Assembly (NCBI RefSeq): GCF_937616625.2
Contig: NC_065577.1
Location: 20,411,501-20,475,500, forward strand
Direction: 5' to 3'
From: Mercurialis annua
Lineage: Eukaryota; Streptophyta; Magnoliopsida; Malpighiales; Euphorbiaceae
DNA: 64,000 nucleotides
Part shown: piece by piece, positions 35,301 through 47,395 of the stretch
How the letters are laid out: each line of letters opens with the position of its first letter
Position numbering within the stretch: the stretch's first letter is position 1
The notes under the pieces: generated by a model
Seen by the model: the letters and a program-made list of their open reading frames with translations, nothing else
Databases searched by the model: none
What the model was told of the DNA's origin: nothing
Position numbers and translations under genes: made by a program

Positions 35301-38300
35301 AATGTTTGTAAACGTTTGAAATTTTTTTCGTACCGTATAAAACATTTGGGTTGGTTTTGTAACGTTTTAAACGTTTGGCTTAAATCGTTAAAAAGGTGAA
35401 ACGCTAAAAAGGTGAAACGCTAAAAGAGGTTAAATTTATTTTGTAACGTCTGTAAACGTTTGGCTTCAATCTCTAAAAAGGTGAAACGTTTGGATTTGGT
35501 TCGTAACGTATTAAACGTTTGGATTAGTTTCGTAATGTTTTAAACGTTTGGCTTAAATGGCTAAAAAGGTGAAATGTTTGGATTTGTTTCTTAACATTTG
35601 TAAATGTTTGGCTTAAATCGCTAAAAAGATAAAATGTTTGAATTTGTTTCGTAACGTTTGTAAACGTTTGGGTTAAATTTTTGTAATGATTTAAACTTTT
35701 GGATTAGTTTTGTAACGTTTTAAACTTTTGGCTTAAATCGCTAAAAATGTGAAACATTTGGATTTGTTACGTAATGTTTGTAAACGTTTGACATAAATCG
35801 CTTAAAAGGTGAGACGTTTGGATTGGTTTCATAACGTTTTAAATGTTTGGCTTAAATTGCTAAAAACGTGAAACGTTTGGTTTGGATTTGTTTCATAACG
35901 TTTGTAAACGTTTGGCTTAAATCGCTAAAAAGGTGAAACAGTTGGATTAGTTTCGTAACGTTTGTAAATGTTTGGCTTATATTGGTAAAAATGTGAAACG
36001 TTTGGATTTGTTTCGTAATATTTGTATACGTTTGATTTAAATCGCTAAAAAAGGTGAAACATTTGGTTTTGTTTCGTAATGTTTACCAACGTTTAGCTTA
36101 AATCGCTAAAAAGGTGAAACGTTTGGATTTCGCTTAAATTGATAAAAAGGTGAAACGTTTGGGTTTGTTTCGTAACGTTTGTAATCGTTTGGCTTAAATC
36201 GCTAAAAATGTGAAACGTTTTGATTTATTTCGAAACGTTTTAAATGTTTCGATTGGTTTTGTAACGTTTTAAACGTTTGGCTTAAATTGCTAAAAAGGGG
36301 AAACGTTTGGTTTTGTTTCGTAATGTTTGTAAACGTTTGGCTTATATCGCTAAAAAGTGGAAACATTTTGATTTATTTCGTAACGTTTGTAAGCGTTTGG
36401 CTTAAATCGCTAAAAAGGTGAAGCTATTTGATTTGTTTCGTAATGTTTTAAACGTTAAGATTGGTTTCATAACGTTTTAAACGTTTGGCTTAAATTGATA
36501 AAAAGGTGAAACGTTTTTATTTATTTCGTGATGTTTGTAAACGTTTGGCTTAAATAGGTGAAACGTTTGGATTTGTTTTGTAACATTTTAAACGTTTGAC
36601 TTATATCGCTACATTTTTAACGTTTGGATTAGTTTCGTAACGTTGTAAACGTTGTCTTATATAGCTAAAAAGGTGAAACGTTTGGATTTGTTTCGTAACA
36701 TTTTAAGGTTTTGGATTGATTTCGTAACGTCTTAAACGTAAACTTTTGACCTAAATTGCTAAAAATGTGAAACGTTTGGATTTGTTTTGTAACATTTGTA
36801 TACATATGGATTGGTTTCGTAACGTTTTAAATGTTTGGCTTAAATTGATAAAAAGGGGATACGTTTGGATTTGTTTCTTAACGTTTATTCACGTTTTGCT
36901 TAAATCGCTAAAAGGGTGAAATGTTTGGCTTGGTTTTGTAACGTTTTAAATGTTCAGATTCGTTTTGTAACATTTGTAAACGTTTGAATTTGTTTCGCAA
37001 TGTTTTAAACATTTCGATTGGTTTCGTAACGTTTTAAACGTTTGGCTTAAATAGCTAAAAACGTGAAATGCTAAAAAGGTGAAACATTTGGTTTTATTTC
37101 GTTACGTTTGTAAATGTTTGGCTTCAATTGCTGAAAAGGTGAAACGTTTGGATTTCTTTTGTAACGTTCTGAACATTTGGGGTTGGCTTCGTAACGTTTG
37201 GCTTAAATCGGTAAAAAGGTGAAATGTTTGTCTTTGTTTCATAACGTTTTAAACGTTTGAATTGGTTTTTTAACGTTTTAAATGTTTGGCTTACATCGCT
37301 AAAAATGTAAAAAGCTTTGATCTATTTCGAAAAGTTTGTAAGTGTTTGGCTTATATCGCTAAATAGGTGAAACATTTGGATTTGTTTCGTAACATATTAA
37401 ACTTTTGGATTAGTTTTGTAACATTTTAATCTTTTGGCTTAAATTGCTAAAAATGTGAAACGTTTGGATTTGTTTCGTAACATTTGTAACGTTTGTCTTA
37501 AATCGCTAAAAAGGTGAAACGTTTGGATTGGTTTCGTAACGTTTTTAACATTTAGCTTAAATCACTTAAAAGGGGAAACCTTTGGTTCAGATTTGTTTCG
37601 TAACGTTTGCAAACGTTTGGCTTAAATCGCGAAAAAGGTGAAACGTTTAGATTTGTTTGAAAACATTTGTAAACGTTTGGCTTCAATCGCTAAAAATTAT
37701 GACGTTTGGATTTGTTTCGTAACATTTGTAAATGTTTGGCTTAAAAAGCTAATAATGGGAAACGTTTCGATTTGTTTCGTAACATTTGTAAACGTTTGGT
37801 TAAAATAACTAAAAAGTGAAACGTTTGGATTTGTTTCGTAACTTTTTAAACGCTTGGATCGCTTTGTAAAGTTTTACACGTTTGGCCTAAATTGCTAAAA
37901 AGGTTAAACGTTTGGTTTTGTTTCGTAACGTTTGTAAACGTTTGACTTAAATCGCTATAAAGGTGAAACGTTTGGATTAGTTTCGTAACGTTTTAAAGTT
38001 TGGATTAGTTTCGTAACGTTTTAAACGTTTAACTTAAATTGATAAAAAGGTGAAACGTTTCGATTTGTTTCGTAACATTTTATACGTTTGGATTGGTTTT
38101 GTAACGTTTTAAACGTTTAGCTTAAATTGATAAAAAGGTGAAACGTTTTGTTTTGTTTTGTAACGTTTGTAAACGTTTAACTTAAATCGCTAAAAAGTGA
38201 AACGTTTAGATTTGTTTTGTAACGTTTTAAACGTTTGGATTGGTTTGATAAAGTTTTAAACTTTTGGCTTAAATTGATAGAAAGGTGAAACGTTTGGATT

Positions 38301-38773
38301 TGTTCAGTAATGTTTGTAAACGTTTTGCTTAAATCGCTAAAAATGGGAAACGTTTGGATTTGTTTTGTAGCGTTTGCAAACGTTTTCATTGGTTTCATAA
38401 CGTTTTAAATGTTTAGCTTAAATTGATAAAAAGGGGAGACGTTTGGATTTGTTTCTTAAATATTGTAAACGTTTGGCTTAAATCGCAAATAAGGGGAAAT
38501 ATTTGGCTTTGTTTCGTAACGTTTGTATACATTTGAAATTTGTTTCTTAACTTTTTAAATATTTCGGTTGGTTTCTTAACGTTTTAAACGTTTTTCTTAA
38601 GTCGCTAAAAAGGTAAAACGTTTAATTTTGTTTTGTAACATTTGTAAACGTTTTGCATCAATAGCTATATAGGTGAATCGTTTGGATTTGTATCGTAACG
38701 TTTTTAAACGTTTGGCTTGGTTTCGTAAAATTTTAAACGTTTGGCTTAAATCTCTAAAAAAGTGTTTGGATAA
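26306..38773 (-). repeat. 60-bp satellite array, reverse orientation, longest block
   Basis: Roughly 12.5 kb of uninterrupted reverse monomers in the 60-bp and about 89-bp forms. No foreign insertion is seen. Between 33.3 and 38.7 kb a higher-order pattern appears: monomers with GGGGAAACGTTTGG and TTTGTTTCTTA, then one with GTTTGAAATTTGTT, then a slipped double AAAAAGGTGAAACGCT unit. It recurs near 33.36, 34.42, 35.2, 36.84 and 38.42 kb, and again near 49.0 kb beyond the Copia element. Short frames on both strands (for example 29716-30078 and 31560-31865) are satellite translations, not genes. Confidence 0.95.
35870..37112 (-). repeat. Satellite segment duplicated at 48110-49265
   Basis: Shared rare variants occur in the same order in both places: CAGTT variant monomer, a shortened monomer GTTTGGATTTCGCTTAAATTG, a CTATTTGATTTGTT monomer, TTATATCGCTACATTTT, TTATATAGCTAAAAAGG, a TTGATTTCGTAACG unit followed by AAACGTAAAC, and finally a GTGAAATGCTAAAAAGGT slip unit. 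The copies now lie on opposite sides of the Copia insertion; subtracting that insertion puts them about 2.85 kb apart. Confidence 0.82.
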
Positions 38774-39134
38774 AAGCCGAGTATATTATGACATGAGAAT
38801 TCGTAATAGAAGGTGTTTGGATAAATGAGTTTGTAACTGAACTAAGTACGGTTTTCTTCCATTAAATCGAAAGTTCCTCTTTTCTGCGACCACAATGGTG
38901 CTACTGCCCTAGCAAAAGAAACCGGGTCTCACAATTTATCCGAACATAAGGAAAGGCATTATCATATTATCTAATGAAATTGTTGGAAAGAGAATTGTTT
39001 CTCTAAAAGATAGCATTTGCCAATAACACGGCTAACCCACTGACAAAGACCATGACTTAGAGTCATTAATATTTACATCTTGTGAAGATGGGGCTTAGAT
39101 ATAGTTGTCAATGGCACTAGTGCAAGTGGGAGAT
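38774..39134 (+). pseudogene. pol: Copia RNase H tail plus polypurine tract (left, truncated unit)
   Basis: C-terminal end of a Ty1/Copia polyprotein, entered directly from satellite at about 38,774. One frame reads CDHNGATALAKETGSHNLSE, then HKERHYHII, the conserved RNase H end. A TAATGA and a one-base shift break the frame after HII. The same break is present in the matching right copy (45527-45887), so the defect predates the copying. The polypurine tract AAGTGGGAGAT (39124-39134) touches the LTR. This tail upstream of the 5' LTR shows that a further element unit once lay to the left. Confidence 0.88.
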
Positions 39135-40336
39135 TGTTAGTAGTATGTGCCCTAAGGCCATTTGATCATGTATATTTGTAGAACTAATCCCAATGGCAAA
39201 GATATATATGTTCTAATTGAACTAAGTGTCTCATCAACTAAGTGTTCATTTATTACGTATTGTCCTTATCACATTGTGATAGAATCTATTCTTATGGTGT
39301 TAAAAATATGAGTTACATATTTTATTATACATGTGATCTAAATAACAGTTCATGATCGATGGGGTCCTACAAATAAGGGTATCGTATTATCCCGGAAAGA
39401 TTGTCACCTCTGTTTATTCTCCTGATTAGTAAGGAGTTACTAATTATAGGAAGTAGTAAGTCTCATACTACTTGATGGAGATCAGGATAAACATGTGCAC
39501 ACTCAAGATGTTGAGTGGGTCGAACAAGTGACGCTAGATGACTTATACATGGTATTTCATCAAAGTCAATTTAATGTCATCTAGTTCATAATTGTACATA
39601 TGTCCTTTGACTTGCGGTGACACTATCTTGTATATAGGTGATTAGAGTTTGATACTCCTTATCCCTAGATCTTTCATGAGCTAGGGTCGCGGGATGTGTT
39701 GGCTCTAGTTAGTTGTATATGGAGATAGGGGTTTAACCAAGAGAGGATTTATCACTCCGGATGAACGGAGAAAAGATTCTATGCTATCTCAAATTGATCT
39801 TGATGGATGATAAAACCTGCGCGGGTGTATATGACTTACTTAGAAAGTTGTTTCTAGTGGAAGTCATATTTATCAAGAATAAGAACTGAGATGAGGTCAT
39901 ATGATTAAGACAAACAGTGTTTCACTTAACCGTGACACTAGTCGAGATCGGAATCTTAGATGAAGGAAATTTTGAGTGTACGGTAATTATGAACATTGGT
40001 TCATAAAGAATGCATCTAAACATTCATATCTATTTGGGGGTCGTGATATGTTGCTAGACATCACTCACGATCTACGAGAATTAATAATTAATGGGATTTA
40101 ATTATTTAATATAAGAAAGGCGTTTCTTATGACTCTCGTTGCCATATAGATGTGAACCTAGTTAGTCACACACAATAGGGTGTGCAACCGATTTGAGTTT
40201 ACGAGAGATCGATTTCATATAGATACTAGCATATCTCGGAAATTAATCTAAGATGAAAAACAAGTATAAATTAGGGACTAATTTGTAAGAGTTATAAATT
40301 AGTATGCACCTAATTTTATTTTATCAAAGTTAATGT

Positions 40337-40457
40337 GATGATGTCATTTGATGATGTCACGATGATGTCATGTGATGATGTCACGATGATGTCATGTGAT
40401 GATGTCACGATGATGTCATATGATGATGTCACGTGATGATGTCATGTGATGATGTCA
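40337..40457. repeat. Ten-copy GATGATGTCA array in the Copia U3
   Basis: GATGATGTCA recurs alternately followed by T or C. TGATGTCA is one base from the palindrome TGACGTCA bound by plant TGA-type bZIP factors, so an enhancer role is plausible. The right LTR has nine units (47089-47199). Confidence 0.88.
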
Positions 40458-40470
40458 TGGATGTCTCTGT

Positions 40471-40650
40471 GTGTGACACCTAGCATCTGACGTGTCAGAA
40501 GGTGGCAACACCTATGCTCGATGTGTGACACCTAGCATGTGATGTGTTAGATGGTGGCAACACCTATACTTGGTGTGTGACACCTAGCATGTGAGGTGTC
40601 GGATGGTGGCAACACCTTTGCTTGGTGTGTGACACCTAGCATGTGAGGTG
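40471..40650. repeat. 52-bp tandem repeat in the Copia U3
   Basis: GTGTGACACCTAGCAT starts at 40471, 40523, 40575 and 40627, an exact 52-bp period for three and a half units. Each contains GGTGGCAACACC. The right LTR repeats it from 47213. Confidence 0.93.
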
Positions 40651-40676
40651 TTGCATTCTTAAGCAAAGCTCTACCC

Positions 40677-40685
40677 TATAAATAG
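40677..40685 (+). promoter_or_regulatory. Copia LTR TATA box TATAAATAG
   Basis: Canonical TATAAATAG directly after the GATGATGTCA and 52-bp arrays. The same box is at 47419-47427 in the right LTR. Confidence 0.8.
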
Positions 40686-41117
40686 AGGTTGCCTTTGCTC
40701 ATTCTATTCACACCACACTTAAGAGACCATATTTGAAGGAGTTCAAGTAGTCATCAATCACAGAAAAGCTTGGAGAAAGTTTTTCATACATCCCAGCAAA
40801 GACGTAATCGAGGCGAGAGTTTGAGCTTAGGGTTGCTCGGCAAGAGGAACTCTTGCAGATTACTTCAAGGCGAGGATTCAATCGGACGCATACTCGTGTG
40901 AACGAGCTTGAGGTCGCCGTACTATCAGGACTACAAGAATCGTTGGAGAATCGACATAGGTATTCTTCTTACGGTTTCTAGATGTGTGCTTTAATTACTA
41001 GATGATACGACGATCCATTTGCTATTGATATGATCAATTTTTGGATCCGAATTGTTGGAATTCCAATTTTAAATTGAAATATACGATTCGGACCCTCACG
41101 TCCCGCTGCACCAACAG

Positions 41118-41129
41118 TGGTATCATAAC
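41118..41129 (+). promoter_or_regulatory. Fossil primer-binding-site sequence inside the LTR
   Basis: CCAACA followed by TGGTATCATAAC resembles an LTR end plus Met-tRNA primer site. The right LTR copy (47860-47871, TGGTATTAGAGC) is closer to the usual TGGTATCAGAGC. It lies 212 bp upstream of the functional LTR end. Confidence 0.7.
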
Positions 41130-41329
41130 AAAGGATAATGTGCATGGAGATGCAACACATAGATATGTGTCGATTATCCGATTCTAGGGAACTCTCACTC
41201 ATGATCGTGTGACGAAGTGAGGCTCTCCACCCTAGAGCGTATGTGATGCGTTCTTTGGTAGATACATATGGATGTCACCCTATGAGATAGGATCGAGTCC
41301 ATAACCTCACTATGGCTGGGAACCAACAG

Positions 41330-41342
41330 TGGTATCGGAGCC
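41330..41342 (+). promoter_or_regulatory. Copia primer binding site, initiator Met tRNA type
   Basis: TGGTATCGGAGCC starts two bases after the LTR end (AACCAACA, then G). It differs from the standard TGGTATCAGAGCC at one position. Confidence 0.82.
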
Positions 41343-43189
41343 ACCGTATCATCAAGTATTAAAGCCTTACGATTGAATGCATGTATTAATAATGATGGAC
41401 TTAGGAATTATTATTGGGCAAGTAATTTATAATTCCGAGGGTTTAGATCTTGTTTGCAAAAACGAGCAAACGTTATAGTGACATTAGTTACATTTGATTA
41501 AATTTTGTCTAGGAGATTGGTACTTAAGTGGTCCGCTCGTGACCCTCCAATCTATCCTGGGAATTTTTCTAATGTGATTATTTAACACAATACGTGACTT
41601 GCTTGTGCATTATGTTGTCCTCAACAAAACATGCAGAACAAGTAATAGTTTGCTCATTCTTTTGTGGCTAAAGAATGAGACCTAGGAAGTCCATGACCAT
41701 ACATGTGTTACTGCATGATTCATTTTAGCTTTAATATGTATGAGATGCATGCTAAAATGTGTTGTGTGCGTAGTGAGACCGGAATAACTTAAAACCCTAA
41801 GAAATCTTCCTAAAAGTAAAAAAGATTAAGTTTATATTGATTAATCATTAAATTGATTTATCAATGGCTCTCCATTGGAGCAATAAACTAACACGCTTTG
41901 AGTTATCATCTTGTCGGCTATGAATACATAGGGGTGAGATGATATCGTCAAGAGATGTTGTCGAGTTTATTGTTAAGCATACGATGTTGCGGGTGTAGTC
42001 GATATAATATACGGCGAGAAAGGAAATTAGGCGTACCTGAGTCGTATATTATTCAAATCGATACATCTTAGTTGATTCAATGGGTTAAACTTAACTAATG
42101 TGGAAACCCAAGAATAGCATTAAGTACTTGAGGGTGAAAGCATTAGGAGCCGGAAATGATTGAACCTCATATGAGATATGATGAACAAGTAGCTGTTCAC
42201 TTATATATCATTTTGATCCCAAGAATAGCATTAAGTACTTGAGGGAAAGATAAATGAGTATAAGAATTGAATCACCCGCTTGAATCTTTTTCCAACAAAG
42301 ATTCACGTTTCCTATTTTGGAAGTGTAGGATTCGAAAAAGATAGTGGGAGGCCATTTTGATAGAGACCAAATCATTATGGTTAAATATACAAAATAACAC
42401 GAATACTAATTAGAGATCTTTGCTATCTAAAGGACAATAAGATTAAATAGAATCCTTTTAAGGTGACATTCACGATAGTAATCCGCTAGTGGTTTAAAAT
42501 CATTTTTGTTTGATTAAGATATTTAGATGCCTCCAAGGCTTTTGCGAAAAAGAAATGCACATTGGTTAACAAAGAAAAGTGTTTTCGTTTGTTAAGATGT
42601 AGGACAATATAAGTCATAGCCGGAAATATTTGGAATATTTGAAAGGCGGTTCGGTTAATAAAAGAAAGTGTTTCTTTTGTCAAACCGAAAGACATTGAAA
42701 TGGAAATTGCATTAAGTATTGTGAATACTTAAAGGGCAATGACTGGAGGAACAATTCCATCAAGAACATGTGTCTATCTCATGTTCCAATGTCAATTGCT
42801 TATTTAAAAGCTTGGGTATTGAATACCGATGCTCATTCTCACATTTATTTATCTTTTACGGATTTAGTAAAAGTGAGAAAGAAAGGAAAAAGATGAAGTA
42901 ATCTTAAATCTCAGGAATGACGCAAGCGTTGCGACAAGAGCTATATGATCAACTTCAATTTTCTTAAATAACATAAGTTGTACTTAAACAAGTTTTTTGT
43001 ACTCACCCAATATATATAGAAATATCATATCAGAATTTGTATGACATATTTGGTAGTTGATTTTCTATTTACAAAGGATGTTTGTAGTATTATGTTTGAT
43101 AATACAGAGTTGGGTATGGATATGTACAATATGTTCTTTATGACTTGAATAAAGATGTTTAATGCAAAAGATGTTTTGGAAATTAATAC

Positions 43190-43770
43190 CATAAGTTATC
43201 AAACTTCTAAACAACTTTGGCATTTATAATTAGGACATATTGCAAAAGATAGACATAACAAGTTAGATAGGATGGGAATCTTGAGCAATCAAGATTTTGC
43301 ATCTCTTTCGATTTGTGAGTCGTATCTTAAAGGCAACATGGCCTGATTATTCTTTGTGGGACAAAGAGGTAGAGCTAAAGCCGTTTAAGAGATCATACAT
43401 AGTGATGTATATGGTACGTTTAAAGAAACGGACCAAGGTAGATACTTATACTTCATTTTCTACATCGATGATTTATCACGATATAGTTAAGTTTGACTTA
43501 TGAAGAACAAACATGAAGATTTTGAAATGTCCAAATAACTTCAAGAATGAAGTAGAAAACCAAATTGGAAAAGGTATTAATACTTTACGATGTGATCGAA
43601 AAGGGAAGAATACTTGAGTACAGAATTTGGTATGTTCCTAAAAGGAATGTGGTATTATTTTTCAACTTACTCTTTGGGAACACCATGGTTGAATGGTGCG
43701 TCTGCAAAGAAGGACGTATCGTACATTGTGGGAAATGATACGATCAATAATGAGCTATATACTGACTTAT
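43190..43770 (+). pseudogene. pol: Copia GAG-pre-integrase and integrase remnant
   Basis: Across frames one reads LWHL, LGHIAKDRHNKLDRMGIL, CESYLKGNMA, HSDVYGTF, YLYFIFYIDDLSRY, INTLRCDRK and GTPWLNGASAKKD. These match the order of a Copia integrase. The zinc-finger motif CESC has become CESY. The first catalytic Asp (HSDV) and second Asp (CDRK) remain. The catalytic Glu of the usual NGVSERRN block reads Ala (NGASAKKD). Stops occur after LWHL, after NMA and in the middle of the core. The protein is certainly non-functional. Confidence 0.85.
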
Positions 43771-44429
43771 CCTTCTCATTATAGGGTCAAGCACTTCTTA
43801 CCGCAAATAAAATTCTAAATTAAATTCCAACTAAATTTGCACCATAGATACCTTATGAGATATGGTATGGAATCAAGTCTTAAGGATGTTAAGATTTGAG
43901 GGTGTTCGGAACATATCAGGAAACTGATATCCGATAAATTTGGAATCAAAATCAATCATGGAAAGGTTATGTTGGATATCTTAAAGACAGTTTAGGATTT
44001 TATTTCTACATTCGAACCGAACAAAAAATCGTTGTTTAACGGTGGTAGTCTTTCTAAATAAAGCGTTTATTCAAGAGGGACACTAAGAAAGGAATATAGA
44101 ATTAGATGAGGAGTCATCTAGTTACCAACAAAATAATGAATCAATGAAGATTGATCAAACCCACTAAAAGTCGGAGTTAGTAAAAGATGTATCTACATTA
44201 ACAACTCGAAGATTAAGTAGAGTATCTCGTCCACCGTAGAGAGATGGTTTTCCCGCATGATAAATAAGAGTTGTTTAGTCATCGAGTAAAAGATCAAGTG
44301 TTGATCCCTCTACTTATGAGGAAACTATATGTGATATAGATTCTTCAAAATTGGTTTGAAGGAATAAAATCTGAAATGGATTCCATATAAAGAAACCAAA
44401 TTTTAGGAGCTAGTCGATCCATCCAAAGG

Positions 44430-45008
44430 TATTATACCAATAAGGTTTAAATGGATCTTCAAGTGTAAAATTGGTACTAATGGAAAGGTGGAGACCTTTA
44501 AAGCTAGGCTTGTTGCAAAAGAGTTTTGCTAGAGGCAAGAAGTTGTATTGTGAATACACTTTATCGCCGGTAGCCATGCTTAAGTCCATCAAGATTTTTC
44601 ATACCAAGGCTACACATTCAGATTTTGTGGTTGGACATATGGATGTAAGAACCACATTCCTTAATGGTTAAATTAAGGAGTATATCTATATGGAACAAGC
44701 CGAGGATTTTGAATCCGAAGAAGGTTCCGAGGCGTGTAAGCTAATATGATCCCTAGTGGATGGAAACAAAGCTTCGAGATTCGTCATCTTGATAAAGCCG
44801 TAAGGAGTTACGAATTTATTAAAAACGATGATAAACCCAATGTTTACAAGAAGGTTAGTGGGAGAAGACTCACTTTTGTGATCTTGTATATAGATAACAT
44901 ATTACTAATACATAATAATATTGGAATGTTAACTTCTGTAAAACTTTGGTTTATCTCATACGTACTCCATCAAAGACCACGGAGAGGTAGCCTAAATTCT
45001 CAGTATTA
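44430..45008 (+). pseudogene. pol: Copia reverse transcriptase remnant
   Basis: Readable blocks are WIFKCKIGTNGKVETFKARL, LSPVAMLKSIKI, HMDVRTTFLNG, IYMEQAEDFE, FIKNDDKPNVYKKVSG and LYIDNILLIHNNIGM. The catalytic YVDD box reads YIDN (about 44886-44899), so an active-site Asp is lost. Stops follow KEFC and FLNG, and a shift breaks the GLKQASRSW region. The sequence is clearly Ty1/Copia; I do not assign the lineage with confidence. Confidence 0.87.
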
Positions 45009-45119
45009 GACTCTATAGAGATAGATCTAAGAGAATAATTGGTTTCTCCTAAAGGCTCTTCTTAGAAAAGATATTGAAGTAGTTCAATATGGAAATTCTA
45101 AGAGAGGATTGATACTAGT

Positions 45120-45876
45120 TAGGCATAAAATAAATCTTTCAAAGGGAGTGTCTTCCGAAACTTCTGAAGAAAGAAAGAATCTAGCAAAGATACCATAAGC
45201 TTCGGCAATTGGTAGTGTGAGGTATGTGTTGCCACATACAAAGCTAGAAATTGTCTATGCGGTTAGTGGGACTAATCGGTTTTAATCCAATCTATGTTGA
45301 GAATATTGGATGGATGTTAAAGGTATCTTTAAGTACTTTTATTGAACTAAAGATATGGTATTAACAAATGGAGAACGAGATTTTTAAGTAGACCGTTTTA
45401 CAGATTCTGATTAATAATCAGATATGGATAATAGAGAGTCTATCTCCAGATTCATATTTATCTATAATGAAGGAGTAGTGAGCTAGAAGTGTTCTAAGCA
45501 AGAATCAACTCCATACTCCATTATAGAAGCCGAGTATATTATGACATGAGAAGTCGTAATAGAAGGTGTTTAGATAAATTAGTTTGTAACTGAACTAAGT
45601 ACGGTTTTCTTCCATTAAATCGAAAGTTCCTCTTTTCTGCAACCACAATGGTGCTACTGCCCTAGCAAAAGAAACCGGGTCTCACAATTTATCCGAACAT
45701 AAGGAAAGGCATTATCATATTATCTAATGAAATTGTTGGAAAGAGAATTGTTTCTCTAAAAGATAGCATTTGCCAATAACACGGCTAACCCACTGACAAA
45801 GCCCATGACTTAGAGTCATTAATATTTACATCTTGTGAAGATGGGGCTTAGATATAGTTGTCAATGGCACTAGTGC
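45120..45876 (+). pseudogene. pol: Copia RNase H remnant
   Basis: Readable pieces in order are LSKGVSSETSEERKNLAKIP, ASAIGSVRYVLPHTKLEIVY, LTNGERDF, FTDSD, SDMDNRESISRFIFI, SKQESTPYSIIEAEYI and CNHNGATALAKETGSHNLSE. The Asp-containing TDSD and the final HNGA/AEYI blocks mark RNase H. Frame changes separate the pieces. From 45527 rightwards it is a direct copy of 38774-39134. Confidence 0.83.
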
Positions 45877-45887
45877 AAGTGGGAGAT
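45877..45887 (+). promoter_or_regulatory. Copia polypurine tract
   Basis: AAGTGGGAGAT immediately precedes the right LTR start TGTTAG, exactly as at 39124-39134. Confidence 0.85.
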
Positions 45888-47088
45888 TGTTAGTAGTATG
45901 TGCCCTAGGGCCATTTGATCATGTATATTTGTAGAACTAATCCCAATGGTAAAGATATATATGTTCTAATTGAACTAAGTGTCTCATCAACTAAGTGTTC
46001 ATTTATTACGTATTGTCCTTATCACATTGTGATAGAATCTATTCGTAAGGTGTTAAGAATATGAGTTACAGATTTTATTATACATGTGATCTAAATAACA
46101 GTTCATGATCGATGGGGTCCTACAAATAAGGGCATCGTATTATCCCGGAAAGATTGTCACCTCTGTTTATTCTCCTTATTAGTAAGGAATTACTAATTAT
46201 AGGAAGTAGTGAGTCTCATACTACTTGATGGAGATCAGGATAAACATGTGGACACTCAAGATGTTGAGTGGGTCGAACAAGTGACGCTAGATGACTTATA
46301 CATGGTATTTCATCAAAGTCAATTTAATGTCATCTAGTTCAAAATTGTATATATGTCCTTTGACTTGCGGTGACACTATCTTGTATATAGGTGATTAGAG
46401 TTTGATACTCCTTATCCCTAAATCTTTCATGAGCTAGGGTCGCGGGATGTGTTGGCTTTAGTTAGTTGTATATGGAGATAGGGGTTTAACCAAGAGAGGA
46501 TTTATCACTCCGGATGAACGGAGAAAAGATTCTATGCTATCTCAAATTGTTCTTGATGGATGATAAAACCTGCGCGGGTGTATATGACTTACTTAGAAAG
46601 TTGTTTCTAGTGGAAGTCATATTTATCAAGAATAAGAACTGAGATGAGGTCATATGATTAAGACAAATAGTGTTTGACTTAACCGTGACACTAGTCTAGA
46701 TCAGAATCTTAGATGAAGGGAATTTTGAGTGTACGGTAATTATGAACATTGGTTCATAAAGAATGCATCGAAACATTCATATCTATTTGGGGGTCGTGAT
46801 ATGTTGCTAGACGTCACTCACGATCTACGAGAATTAATAATTAATGGGATTTAATTATTTAATATAAGAAAGGCTTTTCTTATAACTCTCGTTGTCATAT
46901 AGATATGAACCTAGTTAGTCACACACAATACGGTGTGCAACCGATTGAGTTTACGAGAGATCGATTTCATATAGATACTAGCATATCTCAGAAATTAATC
47001 TAAGATGAAAAACAAGTATAAATTAGGGACTAATTTGTAAGCGTTATAAATTAGTAGGCACCTAATTGTATTTTATTAAAGTTAATGT

Positions 47089-47199
47089 GATGATGTCATT
47101 TGATGATGTCACGATGATGTCAAGTGATGATGTCACGATGATGTTATGTGATGATGTCACGATGATGATGTCACGTGATGATGTCATGTGATGATGTCA
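47089..47199. repeat. Nine-copy GATGATGTCA array, right LTR
   Basis: Same array as 40337-40457, but one unit shorter and with one GATGATGATG expansion. The difference shows the array changes length between LTRs of one element. Confidence 0.86.
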
Positions 47200-47212
47200 T
47201 GGATGTCTCTGT

Positions 47213-47395
47213 GTGTGACACCTAGCATCTGACGTGTCAGAAGGTGGCAACACCTATGCTTGATGTGTGACACCTAGCAAGTGATGTGTCAGATGGTGGC
47301 AACACCAATGCTTGGTGTGTGACACCTAGCATGTGAGGTGTCGAATGGTGGCAACACCTTTGCTTGGTGTGTGACACCTAGCATGTGAGGTGTTG
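47213..47395. repeat. 52-bp tandem repeat, right LTR
   Basis: GTGTGACACCTAGCA units start at 47213 and 47265 and continue at a 52-bp period for about three and a half copies, as in the left LTR. Confidence 0.9.

Larger units (their letters stand above)
39135..41328 (+). mobile_element. Copia LTR, left copy
   Basis: TGTTAGTAGTATG to AACCAACA, 2194 bp. Start is fixed by the polypurine tract and end by comparison with the right LTR, where satellite begins right after AACCAACA. U3 holds a ten-copy GATGATGTCA array, a 52-bp tandem repeat and a TATAAATAG box at 40677-40685. A primer-site-like TGGTATCATAAC lies inside the LTR, 212 bp before its end. The two LTRs are nearly identical with scattered base differences; they have equal length only because an 11-base loss in the right array is offset by an 11-base gain near its 3' end. 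The open frame 40978-41202 (minus) recurs at 47720-47944 only because the LTR is duplicated. Confidence 0.93.
41343..45876 (+). pseudogene. Decayed Copia gag-pol
   Basis: Internal domain of the Copia element between the primer site and the right polypurine tract (45877-45887). No frame exceeds about 90 codons, and stops and shifts are spread throughout. Integrase, reverse transcriptase and RNase H are recognisable in the usual Copia order from about 43.2 kb (listed separately). The first 1.8 kb should be gag; I cannot read a convincing gag there, although a region near 42,690-42,740 could be a ruined zinc knuckle. No envelope-like or extra gene is seen. The element is incapable of making its own proteins. 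Confidence 0.85.

Noticed and set aside
40978..41202. 74-codon frame repeated at 47720-47944 as a conserved gene
   Set aside because: It is repeated only because it lies in the two LTRs of one element, and it overlaps the fossil primer site.
42690..42740. Gag zinc knuckle of the Copia element
   Set aside because: Only a HWK-like piece can be imagined across frames; the CCHC spacing cannot be confirmed.
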